A stretch of 64,000 nucleotides of DNA from the NCBI GenBank assembly GCA_030737835.1, contig CM060853.1, positions 7,097,819 through 7,161,818 on the forward strand, read 5' to 3'. The stretch's first letter is position 1. Every line of letters begins with the position of its first letter. Shown one piece after another: positions 22,717 through 35,184 of this stretch. A program made the translations under genes and the position numbers. The DNA comes from Acorus gramineus (Eukaryota > Streptophyta > Magnoliopsida > Acorales > Acoraceae). Under the pieces are notes generated by a model. It searched no databases. It saw nothing but the letters and a program-made list of their open reading frames with translations, and had not been told where the DNA came from.

Positions 22717-23110
22717 AAACATTAAGATTTGGTGGATGTGGATGATGTTATCCTATTTATATATACATAAAAAAAGAATTAAACTATTCCTAATATTCTT
22801 AAAAAATTCATAACTTTTTAAGTATAACTTCAATTAGGTCATCAATATCTCGTTGGAATTTTTTTTTTGATATATATTTATATTTGTTAAATAGGGTTTT
22901 CCCAAAAATAAGTATTTGACTATAAATGGTAAGATCAAACATTAAAACTCACATTTGACTTGAAATTTACTATTTACATCTATATTTCATGAGTATCTTA
23001 ATCTCAATCAATTAAAAAATAAATTTGATGATGTGGCACGATCACTATCATTCATTCAATATATTTTTAAAAAATCATTAAAAAGATTAATTTGGTGGAC
23101 GTGAGTATGA
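22595..23110. repeat. Dispersed repeat, copy B, with expanded AT microsatellite
   Basis: Collinear with 20-470. Where copy A has GGGTATATATGCC, copy B has GTGTGTGTA followed by about 36 TA units, so the microsatellite grew inside the repeat. Confidence 0.6.
22642..22712. repeat. (TA)n microsatellite
   Basis: About 71 bp of uninterrupted TA dinucleotides, preceded by a short GT run. Confidence 0.95.
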
Positions 23111-23609
23111 TATAAACCCTAGAATAATTTATTCCTCGATCCAAACGAGAGGTACAGGAGTTATATGCATTTTTTCTTCAAATGTGGGTGAAAATGATAA
23201 GTGTAAAAAGTTAATTTAATAATATATGATTAAGTTATAATCACACTTTAGCTTTAAGGTTTTAACGGCAATTGGGGTATATCAATATCGTTTATAAAAT
23301 CAAGGGATTATATAAATTGAATTAAAAAAAAAGGATCGATACGGATATAAACAAATTTTATTGATGAAAATATATGTATTTTTTTATTTTATTTTTGTGA
23401 AAGTACATGTGATTTGCTCACGTGAGATATTTTCATCCCGGTGAGTTGTTGTGGACCTGAGGTGGTTGGAAGTTTTGATGCAGATGTAATTAGTGTCTTT
23501 TATTTTTTACTTCCCCACCTCATTTTCCCATCATAAACATTTTACATTTTTAACATCTTTTCCATATGTGGCTGGTAAAGAATAATTGTCCCCATCCTTT
23601 TCTTTTTCT

Positions 23610-24175
23610 TTTATTAAAAAAAATACATATAACTCCGTCAAATATTATAAATAACCATATCAACCTCTATTTTTCTAAAAATTCATATAACCTTTTGATT
23701 TTTATCTTCGTGAAGTATATAGTCTCCCGAGTTAAATTGTCATCTACTTTTAATAGATATTCCTGGAATACTTTATGACTTAACAATGGTCTTTAAAATA
23801 CGTGTTCATATAACTCTTTACATTAAAATAAATTCAAAAAGATTTTTGTAAATGATCAAAATACCATTGCTTACACAAAACCACTGAATCAGAGTCTTCT
23901 TCCTCCCAATGATCCTATTTTTGATCCGTGGTGCTGTAGAAGAATGTAGAAGAGAAGATTCAACTTATTTTGATGAAAAAAGAGACTGATTTGGGTGAAT
24001 GAATATGATAATTTAACCATATATGATTAACTTAACTACACCCTATTAACGATAGAGGAAGATCAATTAAAGCCATAAAATCAGGAGGTTATATGGTTTT
24101 TCTGAAAAATGAGAAGCCGCTGGGGATATTCACAATCTTTGAGGGGCTATATGCATTTTTGCCCATTTTTTTTCT
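23610..24175. mobile_element. Fold-back MITE, about 565 bp
   Basis: The left end (AAAAAATACATATAACTCC...) and the reverse complement of the right end (AAAAATGCATATAGCCCC...) align for about 90 bp, including TTTTTC.(A)AAAA.C.ATATAACC near the inner limit. No coding capacity; no clear target duplication. Long imperfect inverted repeats suggest a Mutator-like or fold-back MITE. Confidence 0.5.
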
Positions 24176-25799
24176 CCTTTCCCCAATGTACGCATTTCTA
24201 ACATTTCCACGTGGAAAAGCACATGTTGTGTGCTATCATACGAAATATTCAACTAAATGTGACATTTAATGCAAATATCTAACTCAACTCAAGCAATAGA
24301 CTTTTAATTTCCATCATGACCAGAATGACTGAGAATGATTTCAAACAACATACATACAAATTATGTGATGCATATTTGACATCCAAAAGTAGTACTAGAA
24401 CCATATATGCAAACATCATTACACACCTATGCCTTCCATCACACATAATCACTTCTTTTATGTGGAGCATGGACACTTTGTAATTCAAAGCATTGTTGCA
24501 CATAATTTTATACATAACACCACAGGCATAACAGTTTGTATACCGAGATATATATGCTTTGCTAATTGCTGGGTGAGTGATTTTTTTTTTTTGTCTTTTT
24601 GTCTAAGGGGTATGTAAAATTCTTTTAGTTTATATTTATTAAAAATACATATATGTTTTCTAAAACAGAGTGTACTCTTAAAACAATCAAATCATGTAGA
24701 ACCTTTAAAAGATGGTTGTATGCATTTAAATACTAAAAATGATTAGATATAAAACTGTACTTAACGTTATTCTTTTATCATAACATATTTTGTTAGTGGT
24801 TTCAGATGATAAAGGTTGTGTGTGTTTATAGAATCCTAGCGCTTTGGACCTTCCATTTATACAAAATCACAATTTAATGTCCTTATAATAAACCAGTTAT
24901 ACTCTACCAAAAAGACCTCTTGTAGTCTAATATTTTCATAAGCCAAGCTTCATATATATGAAATACATAATTAATTACAATATGCATGCACAGTACACGT
25001 AGTGTCACACAGCTTGGAAACAGTACTTTGGAGGTTTACCTCATGCATACATCACTCATGCCTCAATTTGAATCCGCGTTTGAACTGATTGCATTTCATA
25101 ATCTCATAAAGACTAAATGCTGATTTAAACACACAGTCCGCTTTGTGCCCTAAACTCACATGAACATTTTTTCAATGTAAAAAAATTGGCTTTTGAAAAG
25201 CCATGCATGAAAATCACTTTTTTTCAAAAGCACAGGCAATATTTTGGATGCGCGCAAACCTAGTGTTTTTTTTTTGTTAAAAGCTAAGACACTGTTTTAA
25301 TTGCTTTAATTTTTCATTGTTGGATTTTTTTTTTAGTTGGAAAAAGATAGATGAATGTTTTTTTTTTTTAGTGGGCGCTCTCCTAGGTTTGATATGATCT
25401 TGACCTTCTTCATAAAGAGGGAACGTGCTAGTCAAGTAATCAAAACTTAATTCAAAATAGATTAATGATTTAAAATATCAAATACTGAAATGTGTTTCAA
25501 TTTGAGCATCGATTAAATTTTTTTAGTTTTTTAAACATAGAATCCGCCTAAATACGGATTCAAATGAGATCATAATCTAAAACGCAAGATTAATCCAAGA
25601 TATTTCGTTTTTCAGTCTTCCAATAAAACAAATCAGAAACCTATATCTTGGTACTCATGAAACAAATGGATACACTCCATAAAGTACACCACCCATACCT
25701 ATACCCCACAAAAAAAAAAAACTACAAAACATACACGTAGGCGTAGAGAGAGATTATGTGAAGTGGAAGCAAATCTCTAGCTTGGTTACAAAACAAAGC

Positions 25800-25801
<2 letters not shown>

Positions 25802-25838
<37 letters not shown>

Positions 25839-26206
25839 GGTATTCGCTACATGTAGAAACATGATGATTACCTTGTGAGTGAAGAAAAATGCATCGAAAA
25901 GGACAATAGCTGGATTCAAATACAAGAACCTTCTCTCTCTCTCTCTCTAGATCTCTCTATAAAAGTGTTTAAATTTTTCAGTGGTCCCCTTTCAAACTGT
26001 TTTCCTTCGGACCTAACAACAATCACACATGCAGAACATTCTCTCTCCCCCCTCTCTCTCTCTAAAACACACACACACACTCTCTGCTCTCTCTCTCTCT
26101 CTTGTCCTTGTTCTAAGCAAACCCCACAACATCATCATTACTATCCTCCTTGGTGAAGCCTTCTTTCTCCCTCCACCATCATCTCTCTCTCTCTCTCCTA
26201 TATAAA
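25802..26206 (+). promoter_or_regulatory. CT-rich promoter/leader and TATA box of the MYB gene
   Basis: Several (CT)n tracts (about 25804-25837, 25931-25950, 26040-26062, 26088-26102, 26182-26197) precede TATATAAA at 26199-26206, about 90 bp before the MYB start codon. Pyrimidine-rich initiator regions of this kind are common in plant core promoters. The short leader left between TATA box and ATG is A/C-rich. Confidence 0.55.
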
Positions 26207-26297
26207 AACACACCTACACAACTTACAACTCCTTCCACTTGTAACCTAGTTTTGTGTCACCATTTTTTTCAAGATAGAGAGAGAATACATGCAAACA

Positions 26298-26597
26298 ATG
26301 AGGAAGCCTGAACAACCCAACCCTAATAACAACCCTAATAGTAACAACAACAACAACAGCAGCAGCAAGCTGAGGAAGGGACTGTGGTCGCCAGAGGAGG
26401 ATGTGAGGCTGATGAGGTACATGTTTGGCAATGGACAGGGTTGCTGGAGCGACGTGGCGAGGAACGCCGGCCTCCAGAGGTGCGGCAAGAGCTGCCGCCT
26501 CCGGTGGATCAATTACCTCCGCCCTGACCTCAAGCGCGGCGCCTTCTCCCCACAGGAGGAGGACCTCATCCTCCACTTGCATTCCCTCCTTGGCAAT

Positions 26598-26645
<48 letters not shown>

Positions 26646-28114
26646 CAATTTGATATAGAATAATGTGTTATTGTTAGAGAAAATCTTACATGAAATTATT
26701 TTGCTATAGAATAGCATATATAGTGCATTTCCTCCGTTTTTTCTTTTTGAGCTATTTGATATAGAATCATGTCAGGAATAGTCTTACTTGCAGCTATTTT
26801 GATATATAGAAATAATATGTATAGCGCATTCCTCCATCTCTCTCTATTCGTATTCAAGACCTCTTGGTTGTAAACATTTGTTGAATTGTATGACAGAGTA
26901 CTTGTGTATTTTTGTATTAATCAAGCCTTAGCATATGTTTTTTTTTAATATCGAGACAGGCTTACATGCAATCTTTTTACGGGCATTGACTGTGTATAGC
27001 GTATACCATACTTCTTTTTATGTTCAAAATCAAATGATTATTTCTCATATGAATATATAGTCAGAAGAAATAGAACTACATAGCATGATGTGGATCTCGT
27101 TGTATTATATATGGTTTCAAATAGGTAAAAAAACATAACACACAATTAGATAGTTTGTGTGCTTAATTGGAAAGTTTTTTAAGAATGGTTTTATATAGAA
27201 ATGCAGCAATATTGGCACCACATCCATTCATTTGTTGAATATACTTGTACGAGCCATGCTTTTAGTAGCTAGGAACATTGAAACACAATTCTTTAACATG
27301 AAAATTAATCATGATAATCCCATGTCAATGAATTTTGTTGACTTGTAATATTACCCAAAAAAGCCTAAACATCAAACTAATTATAAACTAATTATATGCA
27401 ATGTGAAATGTCAATTGTGTTATCAGGTGGTCACAGATAGCGGCCCGCCTCCCCGGCCGGACGGACAACGAGATCAAGAACTTCTGGAACTCCACAATCA
27501 AGAAGAGGCTCAAGAACTCCGGGACACCCTCTCCGGACCAAATGACGATCAATTCGCCCGAGCACTGGGAAGCCTTGGGAGGTCTAGGTCTAAATATCCC
27601 TCCGCCATTCGGACAAGACTACCTTTCGTTGTGCGTGGACTCATCATCCACATCGTCATCATCATCATCTTCATCAATGCGAGCCATGTCTCACGCTGGT
27701 TGGTTCGACCCTATGTCGTCGTACATCGACACAGGGTTGGCCTTCAATGCCCCTAATGCCCCAACACAAGTTGCTTTAGGGGGTGGTTTCTATGGAGATT
27801 ATGGGGTGGTGGGGGGTGGGTGTGATCTTTTTGTTCCTCCCTTGGAGAGTATAAGCTTGGAAGAGACTAAAAATAATAACAACAACTCTAGTAGGAAGGT
27901 TAGTAGTGACACCTACATCAAAAACAATAATAACAATGATGGTGATGATTATAAGACGATTGGAAACATAGGAAGTAATAACATTAATGGAGAGAGTAAT
28001 GTGGGGAGTGGTTGTGTTTGGGAGGGTGAGAACTTGAGGATGGGGGAGTGGGATTTGGAAGATTTGATGAGAGATGTGTCATCTTTTCCTTTGCTTGATT
28101 TCCAAGTTGAATGA
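26298..28114 (+). CDS. MYB46: R2R3-MYB transcription factor, MYB46/MYB83 type
   Basis: Exons 26298-26599 and 27427-28114, joined in phase (AG|G = Arg). From the upstream in-frame ATG at 26289 it is 332 residues; I prefer 26298, which gives MRKPE as in MYB46/83 proteins. An Asn/Ser-rich leader is followed by R2 (KGLWSPEED...[11 protein letters not shown]) and R3 ([12 protein letters not shown]...[29 protein letters not shown]), with the Trp spacing of MYB repeats and the usual Phe replacing the first R3 Trp. The bHLH-binding motif is absent. The tail is Ser- and Asn-rich and ends [18 protein letters not shown], like the acidic end of MYB46. In Arabidopsis MYB46 and MYB83 switch on secondary wall (cellulose, xylan, lignin) genes in xylem and fibres; this role is inferred. 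Only the R3 intron is present; the usual R2 intron is missing, as I recall for this subgroup. The donor runs directly into a CT repeat. Confidence 0.88.
26600..26645 (+). repeat. (CT)n(AT)n microsatellite starting at the MYB splice donor
   Basis: The intron begins GTCTCTCT and continues as about 14 CT units, then TA units to 26645. The donor thus has C/T at positions +3 to +6 in place of the usual A-A-G-T. Confidence 0.9.
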
Positions 28115-31040
28115 TTGGCTTTCACATACAGTGGACAATAATAATATATATATTTTTTTGTAATACATTCATTTGATGTTCTCTTGGCCTATCACATGTA
28201 GTAAATTAATTCGTTTTACAAATATTTTGTATCACCAAACCACGTCTTGACAGATTGTTAAAATTTCTTCATTGAGTGGTTATGGTTTCAGGTTCTACTC
28301 TTGTAATGGATCGGATAAGATTTAATAAAACAATAAATTGAAACAATTATCTACAAAAGAAAGAAAATTTCAATGATGTGTGAATGATTAGGCAATGAGG
28401 GTAGGACTAAAAGGGGTATATATGTTTGGGTGAACTAAGGATGAATGTCCGTACTGTTTTTGAAGAACTATTTGCAGGTTTTTAATGGCCCTTTGTTGAA
28501 TACATGTCTGTTCTATTTTGAATCTTTCAAGGCAGCAGTTTGTACTGTTTGGACACAGATGTGAGTAGGTATGTTCTTTTTGGTAGGGGCCATCAAAATT
28601 GGCCAATTTGTACTAACGTGATGAGATAGATGTAATTACTTCCAAAGCGAATAGGATCATGCACTGCAGTTTGAAGGCAACTCTATGTGCTTCCTTTCTC
28701 TTTCTATTTGATGTTGAAAAATGTATCTAATGTTTATTTGTTTATTTCTGTTTTATTTTTTGATAATAAAGTTTTTTTTTTTTTTATATAGTTGAGTGTA
28801 CTATTCAGGCTTAGGACCCCGAAGGCCCCTGGATCAATTTTTTTTTCTTCTATATATGCAGATATTTACTAAAAATATATATATTTTTTTTGGCAAGTAA
28901 AAGTTGGGATTCAAAAACTTTGTAAATTCTTTTGTCAATAATTGAGCTATATATGGATCCAAGCCCCTAAAAACCCCAAAAATAAGATTTTATGTGAATA
29001 CTTAGACATGTATGCTTTGTATGAACATGTGTGAAGCCCCATTTTAAAAGTTTGCTCATGTCCTCACCAAATCGGCCTACATTTTAACCTTGATTCAATT
29101 ATGAGAAGTAAAACTCAAACACATGATCTTTGGTTTTAAAATCTTTAGTCACTAATTAAGCTATAAGTGTAAGAATGTGACCCATTAAGAAATGAATATG
29201 GACATGTAATGATCAATGTTCTATTTCATTATTTTTGGTTCATGAAAGGGTGCAATGCAGAGTGAACCAATTAAATATAAATTAATTAAATTTTTATGTA
29301 GTTCAACTCCCATGACTATCTATTAAATAATAAATCTAGAAATACACAATGTATAAAGAGTAATTGTGTGCATTTCATTAAATGATATACAATGTATATA
29401 CACTTCCATTAAGTGATAGACAATGTATATACATCTCTTTAAAGTGATACACAATGTTTTTGGAATAATTGTATACTTGGAACGTGAAAAATATTCAATG
29501 TCAATTGCATTTCCAACACTCATTATTGGATACATTTTTAAAAACATTTAGTAGACTCATTGGATTCTTCAATGGGTTTTAAGAATCCAATTTATGATTG
29601 AGTGTGGGAGGGTTCCCCACTCCATTTATAAAAAGAAGTAAACACCTTGTGTTTACACAAGCAAGAATAAGTCCATTTCACATAGAGATATAAGAACCTT
29701 CTATATTCTTCTTTAAGTCCCTGTATCAAAAGAAATACAAGCTCCAAATTTTATCACACTCCAAATTTCTAGCACCATAAAATTTAAAAACCAAATAACT
29801 AAAAGATTCATAAAAAAAAAAAAATGATAATCATTTGATGCTGATATTTTCTTCACAAAGTAAATTTAAATCTTTTATTGTTTGTTTTCATAATAAGTGT
29901 AGGTTAAGGCACTTGCTTAGATTCCTTCCCCTTTTTATATTAGTGGTTGATAATGATGTTAATCATGGTCTTTCCATTGTTACATAAAAAAGACAACCAC
30001 CTAATACAATTAGGAAAACAACTTGGGAGAGAGAGTGCAGATTAAACAAAAGGAAAGGAGTGGAGAATCACATCAATCAATTCACATAGACAAACACAAC
30101 TAATCTTAGCACTTCGTGGAATTAATTACATCACTGTAATAGTTTGTGGTAGGACATGATTAGTTAGCATCAATCAATTCAATAATTCATACAACCGAAT
30201 ACTAGCTAGATTTAAGAATTATTGACTTCAATAGTGTGTGACAGTGTCACATTTCGTCTACCAAACAAGACATTTTAATCAACATACAGTAACCTGTTTG
30301 GCTGTTTATATACATGCGTATGCAAGTTATTAAAAAAAACAGGGATTGGATCTTCAGTGGGAACAACAAAATTTCACGTGTCCTTTTTGCAATCCTGTTT
30401 ATAGTACGCACGCACGTTGGTTACTGAATTTTTTTTTTTGTTAATATATAAAAAATGAATTATGTTTGTATATTTTTAAATTTTTTTAATAAAATATATA
30501 TTGTGTCAGATGAGTTAATATATTGCATCACTGATGTGACGATTAAGAACGAGACTACAAAGGAATTGAGTGTATCTGTGCCTATAATGACAAGAAAAAA
30601 GATTTAACAATGTAAAACATAGATTAATTTGATAACTAAATATCTCTGAACCAATCTCAAAAATCATCTACATCATTTTATGATTAATCTAAGGCAAAGT
30701 TTAGAAGCGGAGCTTTCGAAAAAAAATTTCTTTTCATAATCACGTTTAATTCAAACTAATTTTTAAACACTCACAACGTCCTTAGGCTCTTGAAGAAAGC
30801 AAACAACTTTGGTCATAATTCCAGCTTCTCAAGAATTGACAAAATGTAAGTTATTTAAAAAATTATTTTCAAAAATTAATTTAAATGAAAAAATAAAACT
30901 CACAAACGTAAGAAAAATTAAAGAACTTGGTAACCAATTTATTTAAATTTTGGATCTCTGGATTCTATTTAAAAGATGCTCTTTAACTATCAATACATAT
31001 CCTCACCCCAAAAAAAATATATCACAAGTAATTCTAAAAA
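28115..31040. other. Intergenic spacer downstream of MYB
   Basis: AT-rich, no gene recognised. It holds the MYB 3' untranslated region and, at 29367-29460, a degenerate minisatellite of about 31 bp (CATTAA.TGATA.ACAATGTATATACA, roughly three units). Confidence 0.5.
29367..29460. repeat. Degenerate 31-bp minisatellite, about three units
   Basis: Units start near CATTAAATGATATACAATG, CATTAAGTGATAGACAATG and TTTAAAGTGATACACAATG. Confidence 0.6.
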
Positions 31041-31517
31041 GGGATAATTCAAATAACTCCAGTAAACTGTCCGAAATCCATATAACTTTAACTTTTCTTG
31101 AAATCCATACAATCCCGTGAAAATACCTATGTAAATCCAAATAACTCTCTTAGTTAAACTTTCGTTAACAGATAATGAATATTATATAAATATTTCGTTT
31201 GGTTAAGCCTACCTCAAAACATAATATACCAAAACCCCCCTCATAATATGTTAAAAATATGAAAAACTCTCAATAAATGACGATTTTATTCGTCTGAATA
31301 AATTTTAAAGCCTTATTAGGAGGTGTAAAATTGTCATTTACAAATAATTTTTTGTATTTTTAATAAATTGCAGTGGGTTTTTGGTATACTCTATTTTCAA
31401 CTAAAATTAACCAAGTAGAATATTGTTTTCATCTGTTAATAAAAAATTAACTTAGGAAATTATTTAAATTTACATAGTTGTTCTCAAAGGGTTATATGGA
31501 AAGGTCAGTGGGTTAAT
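31041..31517. mobile_element. Fold-back MITE, about 475 bp
   Basis: Left: ATAATTCAAATAACTCCAGT...CCATATAAC; right end in reverse complement: ATTAACCCACTGACC..CCATATAACCC. Imperfect terminal inverted repeats of about 40 bp, no coding capacity. Its right edge is where the solo LTR inserted. Confidence 0.5.
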
Positions 31518-31842
31518 TGTTACGATTTCGGATCTTAGGATGCAATCAATCAAATGAAATAAACAAACAAATCGAAGCAAAGACACAAAAAATTTACGTG
31601 GTTCGGCAAATCTTTCCTACGTCCACGGAGCACAACATAGATCAATCCACTATCAATGAGAAGTTTTTACAATGGTCACATCCAAGATAAAAACCCCTAG
31701 AGCCTAATGAAAAATATGAGATGCCTTTTTATACGGACATCTCATTAAGGGCAAAAAAGTCAATACACGAAAGACCCCTGTCCAATCCAGCGTAGCGCCA
31801 ACAATCCTCTGCGCACATCATCAAGCTCTACAATATATAACA
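31518..31842. mobile_element. Solo LTR of an LTR retrotransposon (325 bp)
   Basis: Begins TGTTACGATTTCGG and ends ATATAACA, i.e. TGTTA...TAACA termini, flanked by an exact 5-bp target duplication TTAAT (31513-31517 and 31843-31847). It contains TTTACGTGGTTCGGCAAA and CCTACGTCCACGG, phrases common in plant Copia-type LTRs as I remember them. No internal region or second LTR, so this is the scar left by recombination between two LTRs. Age cannot be judged from one LTR. Confidence 0.8.
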
Positions 31843-31925
31843 TTAATAAGAATTTTTACTTCCAGAAAAGAAAAGAAAAAAAAGAAAAAGAAAATGAAGA
31901 GAGTGAATGATTTGAAAAAAGGAAT

Positions 31926-31935
31926 AAAAAAAAAA
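31926..31935 (-). terminator. Pol III terminator of the tRNA-Ser gene
   Basis: On the minus strand a run of ten T follows the tRNA 3' end by about 10 bases. Confidence 0.75.
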
Positions 31936-31945
31936 TATATGGAAA

Positions 31946-32027
31946 CGTCGCCTGAGAGATTCGAACTCTCGCGGGGAAACCCCATGTACTTAGCAGGCAC
32001 ACGCCTTAACCACTCGGCCAAAGCGAC
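31946..32027 (-). tRNA. tRNA-Ser (GCU anticodon)
   Basis: 82 nt including the discriminator G, no intron. The acceptor stem GTCGCTT pairs with AGGCGAC (one G-T), the D-arm has GGCCGAGTGGTTAAGGC, the anticodon loop is CTGCTAA (anticodon at 31994..31992), a long type II variable arm GGGGTTTCCCC follows, and the T-arm reads GAGAGTTCGAATCTCTC. Upstream on the minus strand lie a CAA triplet a few bases before the gene and a TATAAAAA about 25 bases before it, both usual for plant tRNA genes. It looks functional. Confidence 0.96.
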
Positions 32028-34339
32028 CAAGTTGTTTTAAATTTTTATAAAAATTTTCTTAACTATATATATGTTTAAATCCTATCTTATGGTCTATGAC
32101 TATTATAGGCATAGATTAATATGCCAAAGAAATAAATGAATTTTTTTTTTGTATTTTTAGTTATTCTCGATAAGAAATGAAATGATAAATTTTTTATTGT
32201 TTAATTAGTTATGAATATACGTTGTGGATAAAATGTGAATAAAGTGTGGATAAAGATTTTTAAAAGGTGAAAACATGATATGACTTATAAGTTTTTTTAT
32301 TTATAGGAGATGACAGTTGATTTTATAGTGTGACTAACTTAGTCTCTTGCATGTAATAGTCTAATTCCTGCCTATATTGATATCCAACTACTAGCTTACT
32401 CCATCAATTCAATCAGGTTTTTTTTATTTTATTCCTGCTTATTCCAATCTATTTCACCACTAACCCTCTATCCAAACAACCCATAAAAGATTAAAAAAAA
32501 ATATTTTTTATTTTCTCAGTTATAGGCCCTACGAGGGAAACACTTACCGATTTTAGGGTCATTCATTATCTTTCAATAGTACGAGCAAACATAAAAGTTT
32601 CCTAAACCCGTTTTCAAACATGGCTATATATGTCTTGTTATAGACTTATTGTGTCACATAAAACCAATATTTTAAACATGTAAAAGAAAATTCATGTTAG
32701 GACCTCTCAACCATGAACCTTGTTTTAACAAGCTTCATAACTGAAAATGATTATTCGGTAGTTGTTGTTAAAACTGGAAGAGTCGTCAAAACAAGATGAA
32801 TCAATCTATCAATGAGATAAAACATCTTCGACTTTTCTGTTTCAATGAGTGCTTGACATAATTCAAATATTTCGAACAAATTTTACAATCTTTCATGAGA
32901 AAAGATATTAAGTTCGTAATGTTGTAACTGATATCTTAACATTGTAATTTTTTGCTCTGTAAAATAAATAAATAAATTCTAACAAAAAATATTTTATCAA
33001 AGCATATACCTCGTTAATGTGAGTATATGATCCAATGATTTTCTATCGACATTTGGGTAAGAGATGTCACGAGAGACGACGTCACGACGTGAAACAAATT
33101 TTTTTTTTTTTTTTTTAACAGAGGGAGGGAGGGGTATTGTTATTAGTTTTTTTTTTTCAATGGGTCCCACTTGGTCACCTTCCCCACACAACTTATATAT
33201 CAACTTTATATATCAACTACTCTTTCTTGAGCTAATGGGTTGAGATTAATTGATTTAGAACCATATGAAATGCATTATGTATGACCACTATTTAAAAGTT
33301 TTCAAATTTTGTGTGTGTGTGTGTGTTGGGGAAAATGCGTTTTTGTCGGAATTAAAATTTGAAATCAAAAGCTGAAGTTTAAAAATATAGATTTAGAATT
33401 AGATTATATGAAAAAATTGATTTCACATAAGCTGATTCGGTTTAACAATTGGTTCCAAGTGGATGATGCCAATGGATCTGCTCAGGTCTGTGTGGGGGCA
33501 TTGTTGATAGGTTGCCAAATTCATGGCAGTCTTTGCAGCAAAGTGACTGTTATATATACAAAAATTCAGACAGTATTCATACTAAATTCAATGATGACAA
33601 GATATCACATTTATATGATAATATTTGTTTGATGAAATCTTGCCTCACTTAAGATATATCTCTTTTACAGATGAAGAAAATATACTATTTTTTGAAATAA
33701 CAGTAATATCACATGATTACTGAAGATTGAATTCTGATTGTGCTTAAAATCTTATAAAGTTTTGATCATAATGTTTTCAAGATTAACAATATTTTAGTAA
33801 GTTTGTTAAGGTCAAGTGAAACCAGGATTTCAAATAACAATATATAGCCTGGCAAATTATATAGCAATAAAATGATATGGAGGTTTTTTTTTTTTTTTTT
33901 TATCGGATGGGCCCCAGCTACCTTACTGTCAAGCTGGAAATGCTATCTCCACATGTTTGCCCCGGTCCTAGGAAAAAAAATATGGAGGTATTTTACTTGT
34001 TTTTATTCTTTAATTTAAAAAATGGACGCTAAATAAACACACACACTTATGCGCAATCTCTAATAGAAATTATTGTTCTTTACAATGTCACTAGATAACT
34101 TATTATTTAAAACATAAAAATGTATGCATTCAATTAATTCAAATATATATTTCATATTTTGTGTTAATATGTATTTCATTATATATAAATATTTTTTAAA
34201 AATGTTTTAGTATGCCAGAATGACTGAAGTGTGACAATTTCCTTTAGTTGAGAACTATGATTTCCAAGCCCGTGCGTGCGCATCTAAGATTGGGCCTTGT
34301 GAGCTTTTATGGGCCTGGATTTAATTTCATAAAGAAAAG
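32028..34339. other. Intergenic spacer, no gene seen
   Basis: AT-rich. The phrase ATATACCTCGTTAATGTGA occurs at 33003 and again at 34515, so both stretches belong to one diverged repeat. An open frame at 33408-33632 has no recognisable domain. Confidence 0.45.
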
Positions 34340-34560
34340 GATAAATGTTACATATCGCACCTTTTCTAGCCCCAATCACAGTACACGCACATTTTAATTT
34401 TTTTTAAAATTAGATATACCTTATCTACTGAAATACATATGCTTAAAATATAAAATATATGCTCCACTGATTGCATGAATACAATTATAAAAAATATAAA
34501 TTTCTATAAAAATATATACCTCGTTAATGTGAATATACGGCACTAACGATGTATATGAGA
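34340..34560 (-). repeat. Dispersed repeat, probable member of the GTGTGGACTGCA family
   Basis: In reverse complement it shows TGTGCGTGTACTGTGATTGG then GGCTAG..AAGGTGCGATATGT, similar in layout to 46250-46300 and 63160-63200. Boundaries and membership uncertain. Confidence 0.35.
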
Positions 34561-34662
34561 CGGGAAAAAAGACTCCATGTAGCACCACTCAAAAGCAAAT
34601 GATACATTCAATTCCCCAATTGTAGTCGGCACATTTTTTTATTTTTTATTTCTGAAGTATAT

Positions 34663-35140
34663 ATAAGCCTGTCAATTGGACGGATACGGATCGGATAGGC
34701 CCATATTCGTATTCATATCCGAACTCGATATCCGAAAAAATATCCGTATCCGATATCCGAGGATATTCTAAAACACATATCCGTATCCGATCCAAAAATC
34801 CGGATAATATCCGAAATATCCGAACCAGATTAAAATACAAAAAATTTATGAAATCATAAGTCCTAACATGGTTAAAAATGTATCAATCAAAGATATAAAA
34901 ACATAAATCCTAAATAGTTAAACAAGTATATAACAAAGACATAAAAACATAAATCACGTATCCAACAAAGACATAGAAACATAAATCATAACATAGTTAA
35001 ACAAGACAATAAGTATCCAATAGTGACATAAAAACATAAAGCATAATATAGTTAAATATCCAACAAATATATGCTCCTTTAACATGGACTTCATCACATA
35101 TATCTCCTTTAGCATGGCCTTCAATGTTCAATCCTTCATC
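34663..35140 (+). mobile_element. Truncated hAT-like non-autonomous element (one end only)
   Basis: Starts AAGCCTGTCAATTGGACGGA, matching the hAT-type terminus (T/C)AGGCCTGTCAA of the elements at 43205 and 53712, followed by palindromic GGATATCCG/CGGATA repeats. Downstream, AAAGACATAAAAACATAAATC recurs three to four times. No matching right terminus was found, so the element is truncated or its end has decayed. Confidence 0.45.
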
Positions 35141-35184
35141 ATGATCAAATCCACCGATGAGGCTCAAAACTCTTTTCCCCCCCT

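Larger units (their letters stand above)
19970..25800. other. AT-rich intergenic spacer
   Basis: No gene recognised. It contains a 16-G run (20922-20937), a GT-rich stretch near 21120, the dispersed repeats listed separately, and much AT-rich low-complexity DNA. Short open frames show no domain. Confidence 0.5.

Noticed and set aside
26013-26213. Minus-strand frame rich in Arg-Glu
   Set aside because: Translation of the CT/GA repeat in the MYB leader.
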